Counted from the first letter of the stretch, positions 39,044-48,336 are shown. The stretch is DNA of 52,606 bases from a virus (IMGVR_UViG_3300047322_000449:1-52606), one strand, 5' to 3'. Notes: generated from the sequence alone by a model not told the origin. A program made the numbers and translations.

Positions 39044-39825
39044 CTACTTGAACATGCGGTTGAGAACTTGCGCGATCTCACTTGCATGCATGATGGCGCG
39101 ATTGCGATCGGCTTGCTGCTGTAGATCCCGCGTCGCCCACGCAACTGCCTGCATGACCCCTCGCCGCAGAGGATCTGTCTCCGCGAGGAATGCGATGGGG
39201 TCCATGCCGGCAAGGGCGACATATGCGGCAGCCTCGATCTCAACGCGCCCTAGAGGTTTCCCCCTGCCTCCAGGAACTCGGACGTAACGTCAATGGAGGT
39301 GTCGCCCATCCATCGTCCGAGAAGGAGGGTGTGCTGCTGGAGCGCGACCATGTTGCCGCCGAAGAGGGCGATGACAACGCTCCGAGCCGGACTGTTCAGG
39401 TCGACGGCATCCCCGAACTTGAGGGCGTCGGCCAACTCTTGACCGAAGTTGAGGAAGGGCAGATCGATCTTCTCCCCTTCCTTCTCGGCATAGAACCCTT
39501 CGCACGCAGCGATCATCGTGTCGATCGAAGCATACAGAACACGCTCGTACTGCTGATGCTTGCGGAACTCACGTTGAACCCGGACACCAATACGCCCGAG
39601 TTCCTCGCCACCGAGCAAGCGGTACTTGACGTACAGGCTCACCCCTGTCTTGGTTCCGTACCCCGGAACTGGGATGGCAACCTCGCGCTCAGTTGCAAGG
39701 GTGTCACGCTCCTCAGCAAGAGCGTCGAGCAGGCTGCCCGTATCTTCGGACAGCCCGCCCGCTGCTGCGAGAGAGGTCTCGCCCAAGTTCGGCGACGCCT
39801 CGTGGATCGGTTCTGCTTCTGACAT
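39044..39825 (-). CDS. Frameshifted long form of the tail assembly chaperone
   Basis: The zero-frame gene (39250-39825) ends shortly after the heptamer G-GGA-AAC at 39256-39262. A -1 slip there opens a clean 70-codon extension to the stop at 39044, giving about 260 residues. The extension (starting PLGRVEIEAAAYVALAGMD) is helical, continuous and ends 8 bases before the tape measure GTG. Gene order, heptamer type and length match the gpG/gpGT arrangement of phage lambda. Confidence 0.8.
39250..39825 (-). CDS. Tail assembly chaperone, short form
   Basis: 191 residues. The ATG at 39825 is chosen because AAGGAGGGAGC lies just upstream; a longer frame in the same phase lies antisense to real coding and is rejected. 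The product is acidic at the N-terminus and helical in the middle (GEELGRIGVRVQREFRKHQ, then FGQELADALKFG). It lies between tail tube and tape measure, the standard position. It carries the slippery site near its end. Confidence 0.83.
   Translation of the reverse strand: MSEAEPIHEASPNLGETSLAAAGGLSEDTGSLLDALAEERDTLATEREVAIPVPGYGTKTGVSLYVKYRLLGGEELGRIGVRVQREFRKHQQYERVLYASIDTMIAACEGFYAEKEGEKIDLPFLNFGQELADALKFGDAVDLNSPARSVVIALFGGNMVALQQHTLLLGRWMGDTSIDVTSEFLEAGGNL
39256..39262 (-). promoter_or_regulatory. Programmed -1 frameshift heptamer G-GGA-AAC
   Basis: Read on the minus strand in the zero frame, GGG GGA AAC CTC TAG contains the X-XXY-YYZ heptamer G-GGA-AAC two codons before the stop. Slippage gives the longer tail assembly chaperone. 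No other in-frame copy of this heptamer was noticed at the end of the gene. Confidence 0.82.
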
Positions 39826-39848
39826 TTCGCTCCCTCCTTGACGTTCTT

Positions 39849-40295
39849 CTAGGTCACCGACGGGGTGCCGGTGACGACGAACTCCAGCTCGACGATGGCG
39901 GCACCGCTCTGCGTAGAGTCCAGCGGCGGCGGAGTCACCTTCTTGAGCACGGCGTTGTACACCTGCGGCTTCCCGAAGACGTTGCCGTTGATGTCCAGGG
40001 GCTGCCTGGTCAGGATGGCCGCCGACTTGCCGGCAGCGTTGACCCATTCCTGGATGTGCTGGTGGTCGCGCTCCAGCCTGTACAGGCGGGAGATCGTGAC
40101 GTTGTCCGTCGTGGTACGACCACCGAGTGCAACTGGCGGGGCCATGCCGCCAGGGTAGTAGTTGGAGGAGTCGGAGTCGACCCCGCCACCGTCCCACTTG
40201 TCCCAGATGCCGTACTTGACCATCTTGCCGGTCGCCTGGTTCACAACGGAGACGGTGATCCGATGGGTGTCTTGACGAGTAGGTCCGCCGGTCAT
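39849..40295 (-). CDS. Tail tube protein
   Basis: 148 residues, directly after the sheath gene. Beta-rich pattern of the T4 gp19 type (HRITVSVVNQATG, then DNVTISRLYRL, and VELEFVVTG near the end). Tube protein normally lies next to the sheath, as here. Overlap with the sheath is nil, with the ATG just after the sheath stop. Confidence 0.87.
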   Translation of the reverse strand: MTGGPTRQDTHRITVSVVNQATGKMVKYGIWDKWDGGGVDSDSSNYYPGGMAPPVALGGRTTTDNVTISRLYRLERDHQHIQEWVNAAGKSAAILTRQPLDINGNVFGKPQVYNAVLKKVTPPPLDSTQSGAAIVELEFVVTGTPSVT

Positions 40296-41741
40296 CTAGC
40301 TCACCACCTGAGTGATCGGGGTGTTGACGATGAGGATCGTGACCAGCTCAGCCATCGGCGATGGCCTCACCGACACGTTGGCACGAAGCTCGTTGTTCGC
40401 GATCACCGTCGGCGTGTTGACCGACGGTCCCGTATCCACGTTGAACGCCGTCTCCGGCACATCACCGAAGATCTGTCCTGCGGCCCAGTCGGCCTGGCAG
40501 AGAGACGCGAGGTCTGCCCCGTAGTCGGCCTGCGTGTTCCCGGTGCCGTCGATCTGCGAGAAGACGTACCGCTCGCCGACAGCCTGGCAACGAGAGACGA
40601 GGCTCATCAGATACCGGACATTGCCGAAGTCCAGCCACGAGGGAAGCGTGACCGGATTCGCCAGTGAGCGATACCCGTAGTTCCTGAAGCCGCCCAGCAT
40701 GTTCCGGATCACGTTGACACCGGAGTTGTTGAGCGTCTGGCGGTTCGCGTCCGTGAAGTTCTGCTGCGACGCGTTGATCACCGTTCTGAACTGCCCCTGC
40801 TCGCCGGCAGCCGGTGTGTTGGGGTTCGACAGCGCGTCGTTGCGGGCGATCAGCCCTGCCATCGCCGCCGACGGCGGCACCGTCCTGACCGTCCCGGCTG
40901 TGATGCCCGGGATGACGAGCCACGGCGTGAACGCCGCTGCGTACTGGCCGTTGCCGTTCGCGGCGGCAGCAGCTGCTCCTGACTGGAGCGTTGCAAGCGT
41001 CGCTGTGTCGGCCAGGTCCACGAGCGCCACGCGGTTGTTCGCTGCCGCATGCGCGGTCAGCTGCTGCGTGCCGGCTGTCGTCGTGCGACCGGGAACGAGA
41101 ACCTGACCAGGCCCCAAGTCCGGCGTGAACGTGTTGAGCGCCGTCAGCCACTGAGCGTCCACGATGTTGGCGCGGTCGTCTGCACCGCCCGCGAGAGAAA
41201 CAGCCGCCACGTTCGCAGGAACGTTGGTGCTGGACCCAAGCGTGATGGTGAGGTACTGGCTGTACTGCGTCGCCCATGCGATCGCGTCCGCCTGTGTCGC
41301 CAGGTCGTACGAGGTCTCGAGGACGTTGGCGCTTGCGTCGGTGACCTGAACTGCGTAGCCACTGACCTGCCCGGCGATGATGGCAACCTTGATGCCGTTG
41401 CCCCACAGACCGGGGGAGTTCGCGTTCACGATCAGCGACGCTACTGCGCCACCGTCGTTGAACGTGTGGGTCGCGATCGCAGCCGCTGGTCCCACAACAC
41501 GACCGATGTAGACAGCGTTGCCGCCCTCGCGGAAGAAAACGTCCACGCAGTCGTAGAGGCTGCTGTACGTGACGCGCCCTCCGCAGAGCGAGTTGAACTG
41601 GTCCAGGTTCTGAACCAGGGTTGCCCTTGTGGTCGAACCCCGGTCGCAGAGACCGGCCATGAACGCAACGCCGGCATCGGTCGGAAGTGAGCGTGGCGGA
41701 ACTGACGTCGCGACAGAGACCTGAACGCCAGGACGCGTCAT
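40296..41741 (-). CDS. Tail sheath protein
   Basis: 481 residues. The N-terminal PGVQVSVATSVPPRSLPTD and the FMAGLCDRG segment follow the contractile sheath family. The middle contains an AAA-like beta domain typical of sheath insertion domains, and the last 100 residues (SLVSRCQAVGERYVFSQIDG, then ELVTILIVNTPITQV) match the C-terminal sheath core. This is the main evidence that the phage has a contractile tail. Confidence 0.92.
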   Translation of the reverse strand: MTRPGVQVSVATSVPPRSLPTDAGVAFMAGLCDRGSTTRATLVQNLDQFNSLCGGRVTYSSLYDCVDVFFREGGNAVYIGRVVGPAAAIATHTFNDGGAVASLIVNANSPGLWGNGIKVAIIAGQVSGYAVQVTDASANVLETSYDLATQADAIAWATQYSQYLTITLGSSTNVPANVAAVSLAGGADDRANIVDAQWLTALNTFTPDLGPGQVLVPGRTTTAGTQQLTAHAAANNRVALVDLADTATLATLQSGAAAAAANGNGQYAAAFTPWLVIPGITAGTVRTVPPSAAMAGLIARNDALSNPNTPAAGEQGQFRTVINASQQNFTDANRQTLNNSGVNVIRNMLGGFRNYGYRSLANPVTLPSWLDFGNVRYLMSLVSRCQAVGERYVFSQIDGTGNTQADYGADLASLCQADWAAGQIFGDVPETAFNVDTGPSVNTPTVIANNELRANVSVRPSPMAELVTILIVNTPITQVVS

Positions 41742-41959
41742 TCGCTATCTCCTTCCGTCTTCTTGGCGGTGTGGGCCGTGGTCTTCTTGGCCTCCGCCTG
41801 CTCTGAGGGCACGAGAAGCCCCTCTTCGATCAGCCGAGCGTTGTGAGGATCCTTGAGGTCCTCGTCATCCAGCTCGACGAACTCACCGATGGCGAGCATG
41901 CGGCCGTCGGCGAGGTCTTGCACGTGGGTTCCCACCCACCTGTGTTCCGTCTTTGCCAT
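41738..41959 (-). CDS. Hypothetical structural-region protein
   Basis: 73 residues from the ATG at 41959, chosen because AGAGGAG lies 4-10 bases upstream; the longer in-frame ATG at 42010 would sit inside the upstream gene. The N-terminus is neutral; the C-terminus is acidic/basic and disordered (EQAEAKKTTAHTAKK). Such proteins often precede the sheath in contractile phages, but the role is unknown. Confidence 0.72.
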   Translation of the reverse strand: MAKTEHRWVGTHVQDLADGRMLAIGEFVELDDEDLKDPHNARLIEEGLLVPSEQAEAKKTTAHTAKKTEGDSE

Positions 41960-41961
41960 CT

Positions 41962-42588
41962 TCACTCCTCTGGTAGTACGGTGGCGGTAACGGTTTCGGC
42001 CAACGGCCAATCGGAGCCAGGTTGCGTCGGCTCCGGATCGACGGTCTTGGGACCGCCGAACCTGTTCACGAGACCAGCTACTTCGATCTCGAATACTACC
42101 TGACCTGCACTGATGGTCAGATCGTCGGGGAACGGGAAGTTGTCATCGTAGCTCTCATCGAGCCATTCAGACCCGTCTGCGAAATCCCCGAGGGACTGCT
42201 GCTGTAGAAGGATGGTCCGGATGATGGCCGTGTACACCCGAACGAGCTTCATCGTGTCCTGCCTATTCCCGGCAGAGACAAACACGCCCACGCCGATGCT
42301 GAAGAAGACGCGGAACGAACCGTCCCCTTCCTGCTTGGGCTTGTTGCGAGAGCTCAGCCCAGGGCTGATGACCACGATGCTCGGCAGCTGGTCTGCCGCC
42401 TCCCGGTCGATCTGATTGGCCTTGAGATAACTTCTCGGCTGAGGATGAACAGGAGGGTCTATGTTGGTGGCGATGAGTCCAGCCTGCAACTCATACTCCA
42501 CCAGGTATGTGTAGAACCACTTTTCGATCGTGTCAAGAACTGCCTGCTCAAGCTGGTCGGCAACGGTGATGTTGTCGAAGATTGTCAT
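41962..42588 (-). CDS. Tail terminator/neck protein candidate
   Basis: 208 residues. Mixed alpha/beta with the N-terminal helix LEQAVLDTIEKWF and a beta-rich middle (GSFRVFFSIGVGVFVSA). Size and position between the gpG-like gene and the sheath fit a tail terminator or neck protein. I do not see a decisive motif. Confidence 0.7.
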   Translation of the reverse strand: MTIFDNITVADQLEQAVLDTIEKWFYTYLVEYELQAGLIATNIDPPVHPQPRSYLKANQIDREAADQLPSIVVISPGLSSRNKPKQEGDGSFRVFFSIGVGVFVSAGNRQDTMKLVRVYTAIIRTILLQQQSLGDFADGSEWLDESYDDNFPFPDDLTISAGQVVFEIEVAGLVNRFGGPKTVDPEPTQPGSDWPLAETVTATVLPEE

Positions 42589-43037
42589 TCGCCGAACCTC
42601 CAGGCGTTCACGAGGTGATCAGTAACTACCTGACTCATCTCTAGACGATCTCTCATAGTGAACCTGATGAATGGCCTGTGCGCCTGCTGCGTTGCCGCGT
42701 AGGGCAGGTCAGATTCGATCGTGACATTGTGTCTACCGATCTCGAGGATCTGGTGCGGTGCGCCAGGCGTACCGAATGCTTCAACCAATCTGTGCCATGC
42801 GAACCCGATGCGCGGATCGAGACCAAGACGCTGCTTGCGCAGGAGCCACTCAGTAGACAGCTGCGCCCAGGAGCCTCCGCCACGCCGACCCTGACTCTCG
42901 AACGTCGCCTTGATGATGCCCATCATCAGACCCGCGATCGTCTCCATCGCCGGACGAGTATCTATGGCGGCATCCGCCATCCTCTCGAACTTGGCCACGG
43001 CACGATCAACGTTATGGGTCTTGATGTAGTAGCGCAC
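42585..43037 (-). CDS. Virion morphogenesis/tail completion protein (Mu gpG-like)
   Basis: 150 residues with GTG start at 43037. The pattern FESQGRRGGGSWAQLSTEWL followed by IESDLPYAATQQAHRPFIRF and a last helix matches the phage virion morphogenesis family (Mu gpG/P2 gpS type), which completes heads or tails at the neck. Overlaps the downstream gene by 4 bases. Confidence 0.8.
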   Translation of the reverse strand: MRYYIKTHNVDRAVAKFERMADAAIDTRPAMETIAGLMMGIIKATFESQGRRGGGSWAQLSTEWLLRKQRLGLDPRIGFAWHRLVEAFGTPGAPHQILEIGRHNVTIESDLPYAATQQAHRPFIRFTMRDRLEMSQVVTDHLVNAWRFGE

Positions 43038-43771
43038 TAGAACCTCTTGGTCATCAGATCGTCGGTGACAACTGGAAATGAGTAGGTCGGGGCGAGGGCT
43101 GCTGAGGGATTGACCGGATCGGTGCCTCCGCCCGCCAGGATGGAGGAGATCTGCTTGCCGACAATGTTCACCTGGCGCTCGTACTCCTTCTCCAGCTGCG
43201 GGTATATGCTGCGGCCAGTGTTGACTTGGTCCGAGAAGTATGACATCTCGATGTCCATCGCCGCTCGCAGGGCGATCAGGTTAGATACGTCGTCGTACAT
43301 CCCGGCTGGAATCGTGTCACCGATGGAGTCGGCTACCTCCATCCCCGCTTGGTTGATGATTCCAAGTACGTCGGCGCTGCTTGGCTGCGTATCTGCGTTG
43401 AAGGTGCCGACCTGGTTGCCATACTTGTCTCGTGTACGCGAGAGAATCTTCAGCCCCACATCTCTCGGCGTCGGCAGGAAGCCTGCCTCTCCAGAGGCGA
43501 TGGCTTGCACAGGAGCGACCGGACCAAGACCACCAGCATTGTCCTTGAATGTGATCCTGTACCAACCTTGCTGAAGCGTAGCGTGCGTCGTCGTGAAGCT
43601 ACGACCGGCAGGCTCAGAGGGATCGGCATCAACATCGATGGCGAGGTTTGCCTCGATAATGGTGTACGTTCCGTCTACTGTCGCGGCCTCTTCGATCTGA
43701 ACCTTCGTCCAGCTGACGTTGTCAAACCTGGGCTCGGGTGTGAAGTCCTCGAAGCTGACTACAAAGGTCAT
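43037..43771 (-). CDS. Head-tail adaptor protein
   Basis: 244 residues. Residues 1-80 look like a fibronectin III or Ig-like beta domain (SWTKVQIEEAATVDGTYT), and 100-220 form a helical adaptor core (DVLGIINQAGMEVADSI, then VSNLIALRAAMDIEMSYF) as in head-tail connector proteins of siphoviruses and myoviruses. Position after the capsid block supports this. Confidence 0.75.
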   Translation of the reverse strand: MTFVVSFEDFTPEPRFDNVSWTKVQIEEAATVDGTYTIIEANLAIDVDADPSEPAGRSFTTTHATLQQGWYRITFKDNAGGLGPVAPVQAIASGEAGFLPTPRDVGLKILSRTRDKYGNQVGTFNADTQPSSADVLGIINQAGMEVADSIGDTIPAGMYDDVSNLIALRAAMDIEMSYFSDQVNTGRSIYPQLEKEYERQVNIVGKQISSILAGGGTDPVNPSAALAPTYSFPVVTDDLMTKRF

Positions 43772-46700
43772 GATGCCCTCCCAGGCCTGCCCGACGAGAC
43801 GCGGCCTCTGCTGTTGGTGCTGACTCTTCCCAGAGGAATGCTTGGCGTACCGATGTTACCGATGCTACTTTCGCTGGTCTTGCCTAGCGGAATGTTTGTA
43901 ACAACACGCCCAGTGATGATCTCGCTGAACTGAGACCGTCTTCCTACAGATCCGAAGACAAGAGTGGTGCAGAGAATGACGCCGGGAACAACGAAGATGA
44001 GCCTAGAGAGTCTAACGCTCACCGTTGACTGTCCTGTGATGACCCCTCCGACGATTCCTCTCTTGACGATGATCGTGGCGATCACGACGGTGTGCGAGTT
44101 GATCTGAGCTGCGACGAGAACGCGCTGCATCACAACGTGACCTGACACCGTCGTATTACAGTTGATGACCGCACCACCGACCCTGCGCAATGCAGTTACG
44201 TTGGCCGCTAGAGAAGAGGTGCACGTTACATTAGCAGAACGCACAGCCCGTAGAACCCTCAGGTTTCCGCTCAGTGTGCTAGCGCAGTTGATCGCTCCGC
44301 CGGTAAGCGGCTTATGTCCCGCCGTGTTGATGAATGCACTTACCGTCGTCGCACAGTTGATGGTTGCAGGTACGAGTCTGATCTGCCTAACGATCCTGCC
44401 GCTCAACGTCGAGGTGCAAGTGATCTGAGAAGGAAGGATTCCACGCTGCATGTGCAGCGCTCCGCTGAGCGTGCTAACGGCGTTGATCTGGGAAGGCTTG
44501 ATCAGTTTCAGCGCTCTGACGCTGCCCGACGTAGTCATCGCGCAGTTGATCGCGCCCGAGATACTCGCCAGCTTGTTGGTGCGACCAGACAGCGTGCTGG
44601 TGCAGGTCACCGTGGCGGTCGGCAGCTTGAAGACTCTGCTGACATATCCGCCGACCGTCATGAGACAGTTGATAGCGCCGCTGATCTGCCTCTTCGGGCG
44701 GACGAGGTCGCCGGTCACCGTCATCAAGCAGTTGATCTGAGATGTGACGATTGCATGCTTCCCAGAGATGTTGCCGCTGAGGGTGGACGTGCAGTTGATG
44801 CTTACGGTCGGAAGCTTGAAGATCTTCCCCACAGACCCACTGACCGTCAGGAGGCAGTTGATCTGCGCGGGTCGTACCACACGAAGCGCCCTGATGTTGG
44901 CGCTCAACGTGGAGACGCAGTTGATTGCGCCGGTGATCTTGGTTAGCTTCGCAACGGTGCCGCTGACGGTCAAGACCGCATTGATGGCGCCGCTGATCCT
45001 CGCTAGCTTGTTCACCCGGCCAGAGGCCGAGGAGACGGCGTTGATCGTTGCCGGCAATAGCAAGAACTTCTTCGCTACGCTGCCGCTCGCGGAGAGGAGG
45101 CAGTTGATCTGCGCGGGCAGTATCGCTCTCAGGGCAGAGAGGCGTGTGATAGACAAGGACGAGACGGCGTTGATAGCCCCAGAGCGTATTGCTCTTAGGG
45201 CTTTGACTGATGCCGCAACGGTAGATACTGCATTGATGTTGGCTGGCTTTAGGAGGAACTGCTTTGCAACAGATCCGCTCATCGTGCTGGTGGCTGCGAT
45301 GTTGCCGCCCTTGACGAGCTTGTTGGCCGTGACATTGGCAGACACCGTAGAGACCGCAGAAACGCTCGCGGATCTTATCGCGCGAAGAGCGGTAAGGCTG
45401 GTCACGCTCACAGCGCCTAGAGCATTGATTGTGGCCGGCACGATTAGCTTGACAACAATACCCTTGTACGTTGCAATCACAGCGGCGAACCCGGAACCAT
45501 TCGGCGTGAAGGACATGAACTCTTCTTGAGCTGCCACAGACTGGATGATCTGATAGGCGTACATCGTCACCTTGGCGCTCGAATCATTCTCAATCATCGG
45601 GTCTGATGGGAACGCGATATATGTGCCCACGGTGCCAGACTGATTGTGAGCATATGTATCAGCGGCATTGTAGAGCGTGATCAGCGCGGTGATGGCTAGC
45701 TCAGGCACCTTCGAGATCGTCGCCGTAGCCCCGGTATCACCAGAGGTCACAAGGGTGGGAGAACTATCGGTCGCTGTCTTGTCAAGAGGGCTGCTGATGA
45801 GACCCGCGAACTCCTCGAGAGCACCCATACGTGCACCCGTCGGTACAACGTCGAATGTGATGGTGACCACGTCGCCACTCTGCAATGTCCCGACGTCCTG
45901 CTTGGTGCTGAGAATAGCGACGCCACGGTTGGTGTCCCATTTCAACACGTCGAGATGCCATGTGTTGCCACGCGAGTCAGCGGCTGACCAGGACGTCGTC
46001 GAGGAGGCGATACGTGCACCAACGATTGCAAAGATCGTGTTACCAGCCGTGCAGTTAGCGTTGACTGTGATCGCCAGCGTACTGGAAACAGTGTCGGTGG
46101 TTTCAGTCAAGCCGCGCTCAGCGATAAACTTGATCAGCAGCTTTGACAGAATACCAGTGGTCGCGCTCACGCAATTGATCGTGGCTGGCTTGATCAACTT
46201 TAGAGCAGCAACGATTCCGCCCAGGGTGCTGTTGGCCAATATCGCCCCGCCTACCCTGGCTAGTTTGCTCACCCTGCCCGACAGGGAGGAGACAGCGTTG
46301 ATGTTTCCGCCCTTGACTAGCTTCTGTGCAGCCACCGAGGCGGCGACAGTAGACGTTGCTGCGATCGAAGTGGCTGGCGTTATGTTCTTAGGAGCCTTGA
46401 TCACTCCGCCGCTCAGCGTTGATGTTCCGTTGATCGTCGCGGGAACAATCGGCTTCGTAACAACGCTGGTTCCGCCGCCATAGTTGTCCATGTCGTTGTT
46501 CTGTGCAAATCCCGTGTACCCTGCCCCTGAGTAGGTCGTGTCAGTCACCGACCCAATCGGCACACCATTCTTGTAAGCAGTGAGCTTACCGCCGGTCTCG
46601 AGCAGAAGACCGACGACATCATTCTGTGCGAATGTGACGCTCAGAGACAGCAGCGTCGTTGGTGTGCCCGAGTCAATGCGAGAGAGCGTGAGGGTGTTGC

Positions 46701-47826
46701 TACCGGCGTATGATGCTTTGTACCCATTGCCTGTCGCTGCGGCAGTAGACATTCCTGTGAATAGGGTGTAGGTGAATCCACTCACGGCTAGGATCGTGAT
46801 GTAGTTCTCAATCGGCCTAGCGAACGAATGATTCCACATTGCAACAACGCCAGTGGAACCTGTCACCTTTGCTCCGTCGGAAGCAGGGTTCGGAGGGGAA
46901 GCTGACACCCAGTCGCCGCCGTGAGAGACAGGAGCCTCAACAGCGTTGAAGTTATCGAGCACTGGCGTCGTCGGGAAAGCAGGTGCCCGAGCGACAGTAC
47001 CGCTGACTGAACAAGAAGCAGAAATGTTCGTAGTCGGCGTGACGTTCTTCGGCGGCTTGGTTATCGCCGCACTAACGGTCGAGGCCGCATTTATCGCCCC
47101 TGTGATATTTGCCAACTTCGCAACAGAACCACTTAGCGATCCTGAGCAGTTGATGTTGGCAGTCGGGGTGATAACCGCAATGGGAAGCAGAAAGGTTGCA
47201 ATGACAGCTGAACCATTGGTCTGACTGGCACTTGAGGTTGTCCCCGCAGTATTCTGCGTGGGTGATGCCTTTCCTGTAGTGATACCATACGCAAATCTGT
47301 AGTGAGAGGTCGTACTAGTGGCGTCGTTGCTGAGATTTCCCGTCGGCGTCGCACCGTTGTTGTACGTGTCCGAGGTTGTCTTGGTTCCCGCCATCGACAA
47401 GAACCAAAGTTCAGCCGACAGAAGAAGCTCGCCAGCATTCGCGTCAGCACTTGCAGCAGCAGCAACATTGGACGTAGCGGTGGTGACCGTACTCCCGCGC
47501 GTCTGATCTGCAAGTGTGGACTTGCTCGCTCCCGTGAACTCAGCGAAGGCAGCAGCCATGAAGGTGGCGCTAGTCGACGAGAACGTTGGACTTGTCTCGG
47601 TCGCTCCACAGTTCGGCTTGAACCAAATCTCGACATCAGTGCTCGACACAGCCTGGCTCACAGCCTTGATCCATGTACCGTCGTTACACGTGACAGCGTT
47701 GGCACCTTCCTTGGCCACCCAGGCCACCAGAAGGTTTCCAGCTGCCGTGGCCGCCGAGAAGGCAGGATGAACGCTAGTCGTGCCCGTGGTAACTGTGCCG
47801 ATCGAACCGCGAATAGCGACCGCCAT
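43768..47826 (-). CDS. Giant repetitive virion protein with LamG-like domain
   Basis: 1,352 residues. About 500 C-terminal residues consist of a near-regular 21-residue unit of the form INC-x-STLSG-x-V-x2-L-x2-I, and two shorter repeat blocks lie near residues 215-290 and 455-565. Three globular domains alternate with the repeats: an N-terminal beta domain (15-215), a LamG/concanavalin-like domain (about 285-455, with LETGGKLTAYKNGVPIGSV), and a domain at about 565-790 that resembles the first. The fold is probably a long beta-helical fibre. Its place between methyltransferase and adaptor makes a head fibre, decoration or exported adhesin possible. Confidence 0.83.
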   Translation of the reverse strand: MAVAIRGSIGTVTTGTTSVHPAFSAATAAGNLLVAWVAKEGANAVTCNDGTWIKAVSQAVSSTDVEIWFKPNCGATETSPTFSSTSATFMAAAFAEFTGASKSTLADQTRGSTVTTATSNVAAAASADANAGELLLSAELWFLSMAGTKTTSDTYNNGATPTGNLSNDATSTTSHYRFAYGITTGKASPTQNTAGTTSSASQTNGSAVIATFLLPIAVITPTANINCSGSLSGSVAKLANITGAINAASTVSAAITKPPKNVTPTTNISASCSVSGTVARAPAFPTTPVLDNFNAVEAPVSHGGDWVSASPPNPASDGAKVTGSTGVVAMWNHSFARPIENYITILAVSGFTYTLFTGMSTAAATGNGYKASYAGSNTLTLSRIDSGTPTTLLSLSVTFAQNDVVGLLLETGGKLTAYKNGVPIGSVTDTTYSGAGYTGFAQNNDMDNYGGGTSVVTKPIVPATINGTSTLSGGVIKAPKNITPATSIAATSTVAASVAAQKLVKGGNINAVSSLSGRVSKLARVGGAILANSTLGGIVAALKLIKPATINCVSATTGILSKLLIKFIAERGLTETTDTVSSTLAITVNANCTAGNTIFAIVGARIASSTTSWSAADSRGNTWHLDVLKWDTNRGVAILSTKQDVGTLQSGDVVTITFDVVPTGARMGALEEFAGLISSPLDKTATDSSPTLVTSGDTGATATISKVPELAITALITLYNAADTYAHNQSGTVGTYIAFPSDPMIENDSSAKVTMYAYQIIQSVAAQEEFMSFTPNGSGFAAVIATYKGIVVKLIVPATINALGAVSVTSLTALRAIRSASVSAVSTVSANVTANKLVKGGNIAATSTMSGSVAKQFLLKPANINAVSTVAASVKALRAIRSGAINAVSSLSITRLSALRAILPAQINCLLSASGSVAKKFLLLPATINAVSSASGRVNKLARISGAINAVLTVSGTVAKLTKITGAINCVSTLSANIRALRVVRPAQINCLLTVSGSVGKIFKLPTVSINCTSTLSGNISGKHAIVTSQINCLMTVTGDLVRPKRQISGAINCLMTVGGYVSRVFKLPTATVTCTSTLSGRTNKLASISGAINCAMTTSGSVRALKLIKPSQINAVSTLSGALHMQRGILPSQITCTSTLSGRIVRQIRLVPATINCATTVSAFINTAGHKPLTGGAINCASTLSGNLRVLRAVRSANVTCTSSLAANVTALRRVGGAVINCNTTVSGHVVMQRVLVAAQINSHTVVIATIIVKRGIVGGVITGQSTVSVRLSRLIFVVPGVILCTTLVFGSVGRRSQFSEIITGRVVTNIPLGKTSESSIGNIGTPSIPLGRVSTNSRGRVSSGRPGRAS
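43945..45450. repeat. Block of about 24 tandem 63-base coding repeats
   Basis: The region encodes successive 21-residue units of the giant protein. The repeat is clear at protein level (INC or INA, TLSG or TVSG, then a basic segment) and strongly diverged at DNA level, so the array is old rather than freshly duplicated. Two units lacking Cys alternate irregularly with those containing it. Confidence 0.75.
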
Positions 47827-48335
47827 TACTCAATCACTCCCACGACACCGTCCACGTAGCGAACGCCTATCGGCTTGTTGGCTCCAGGCGTAATGAGCAC
47901 CGTACCAGGTGCAGCGTTGGCAACGATGTGCGCTTCAGCCTCGCGCTCCTTGGTCTCGGTACGACACGGATGGCAAAGTAGGATGACATCCGCATCAAAG
48001 TCTGTTGTGTCAAAAAGGTCGACGGTAGCCAGCGTTGCCTCTGGCACGATCCGCTGGGCGACATCGATGTACTGCTGCACCCGATCGATGCCGCGAACCT
48101 CGTAGCCCATGACGTGCATCATCGCTAGCACAGTACCGATGCCACAGCCAACGTCCAGGAACCGCTTACCACGCGCGACGGTCTCAGCCGTGTTGATCGC
48201 TGAGAACAAGATCTCACACGGCAGCAACGAGTATCCGTAGAAGATCTCGTCGTCAGAAAGGGACGGCACCCAGGACAACTCGAGACGAGAGAACGTCTGG
48301 TGCAATGCTTCGAGTTGTCCTGGGGTGATGTCCAC
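47826..48335 (-). CDS. Class I SAM-dependent methyltransferase
   Basis: 169 residues, GTG start at 48335. Motif I LDVGCGIGTVL (about 59-69) is followed by the acidic strand end YEVRGIDR and by DADVILLCHP, the position of motif IV. It is short for DNA methyltransferases and lacks a clear DPPY. It lies inside the virion operon and could modify a virion protein, a nucleotide or a small molecule. The substrate is unknown. Confidence 0.8.
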   Translation of the reverse strand: MDITPGQLEALHQTFSRLELSWVPSLSDDEIFYGYSLLPCEILFSAINTAETVARGKRFLDVGCGIGTVLAMMHVMGYEVRGIDRVQQYIDVAQRIVPEATLATVDLFDTTDFDADVILLCHPCRTETKEREAEAHIVANAAPGTVLITPGANKPIGVRYVDGVVGVIE

Positions 48336-48336
48336 G

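Noticed and set aside
39025-39243. 72-residue minus-strand frame under the chaperone end
   Set aside because: It is in a different phase from the clean -1 frameshift extension and has Ser/Arg-rich shadow composition.
39826-40197. Longer version of the tail assembly chaperone starting near 40197
   Set aside because: The extra part lies opposite the tail tube frame with Arg/Gly/Pro-rich composition, while a strong ribosome site precedes the ATG at 39825.
43945-45450. Tandem repeats as a CRISPR array
   Set aside because: The 63-base units are contiguous coding DNA with diverged sequence and no conserved repeat with unique spacers.
44162-46483. Long plus-strand open frames opposite the giant repeat gene
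   Set aside because: They are shadows of the repeat-coding strand, rich in Ala, Val, Leu and Thr, without ribosome sites, and run against all late genes.
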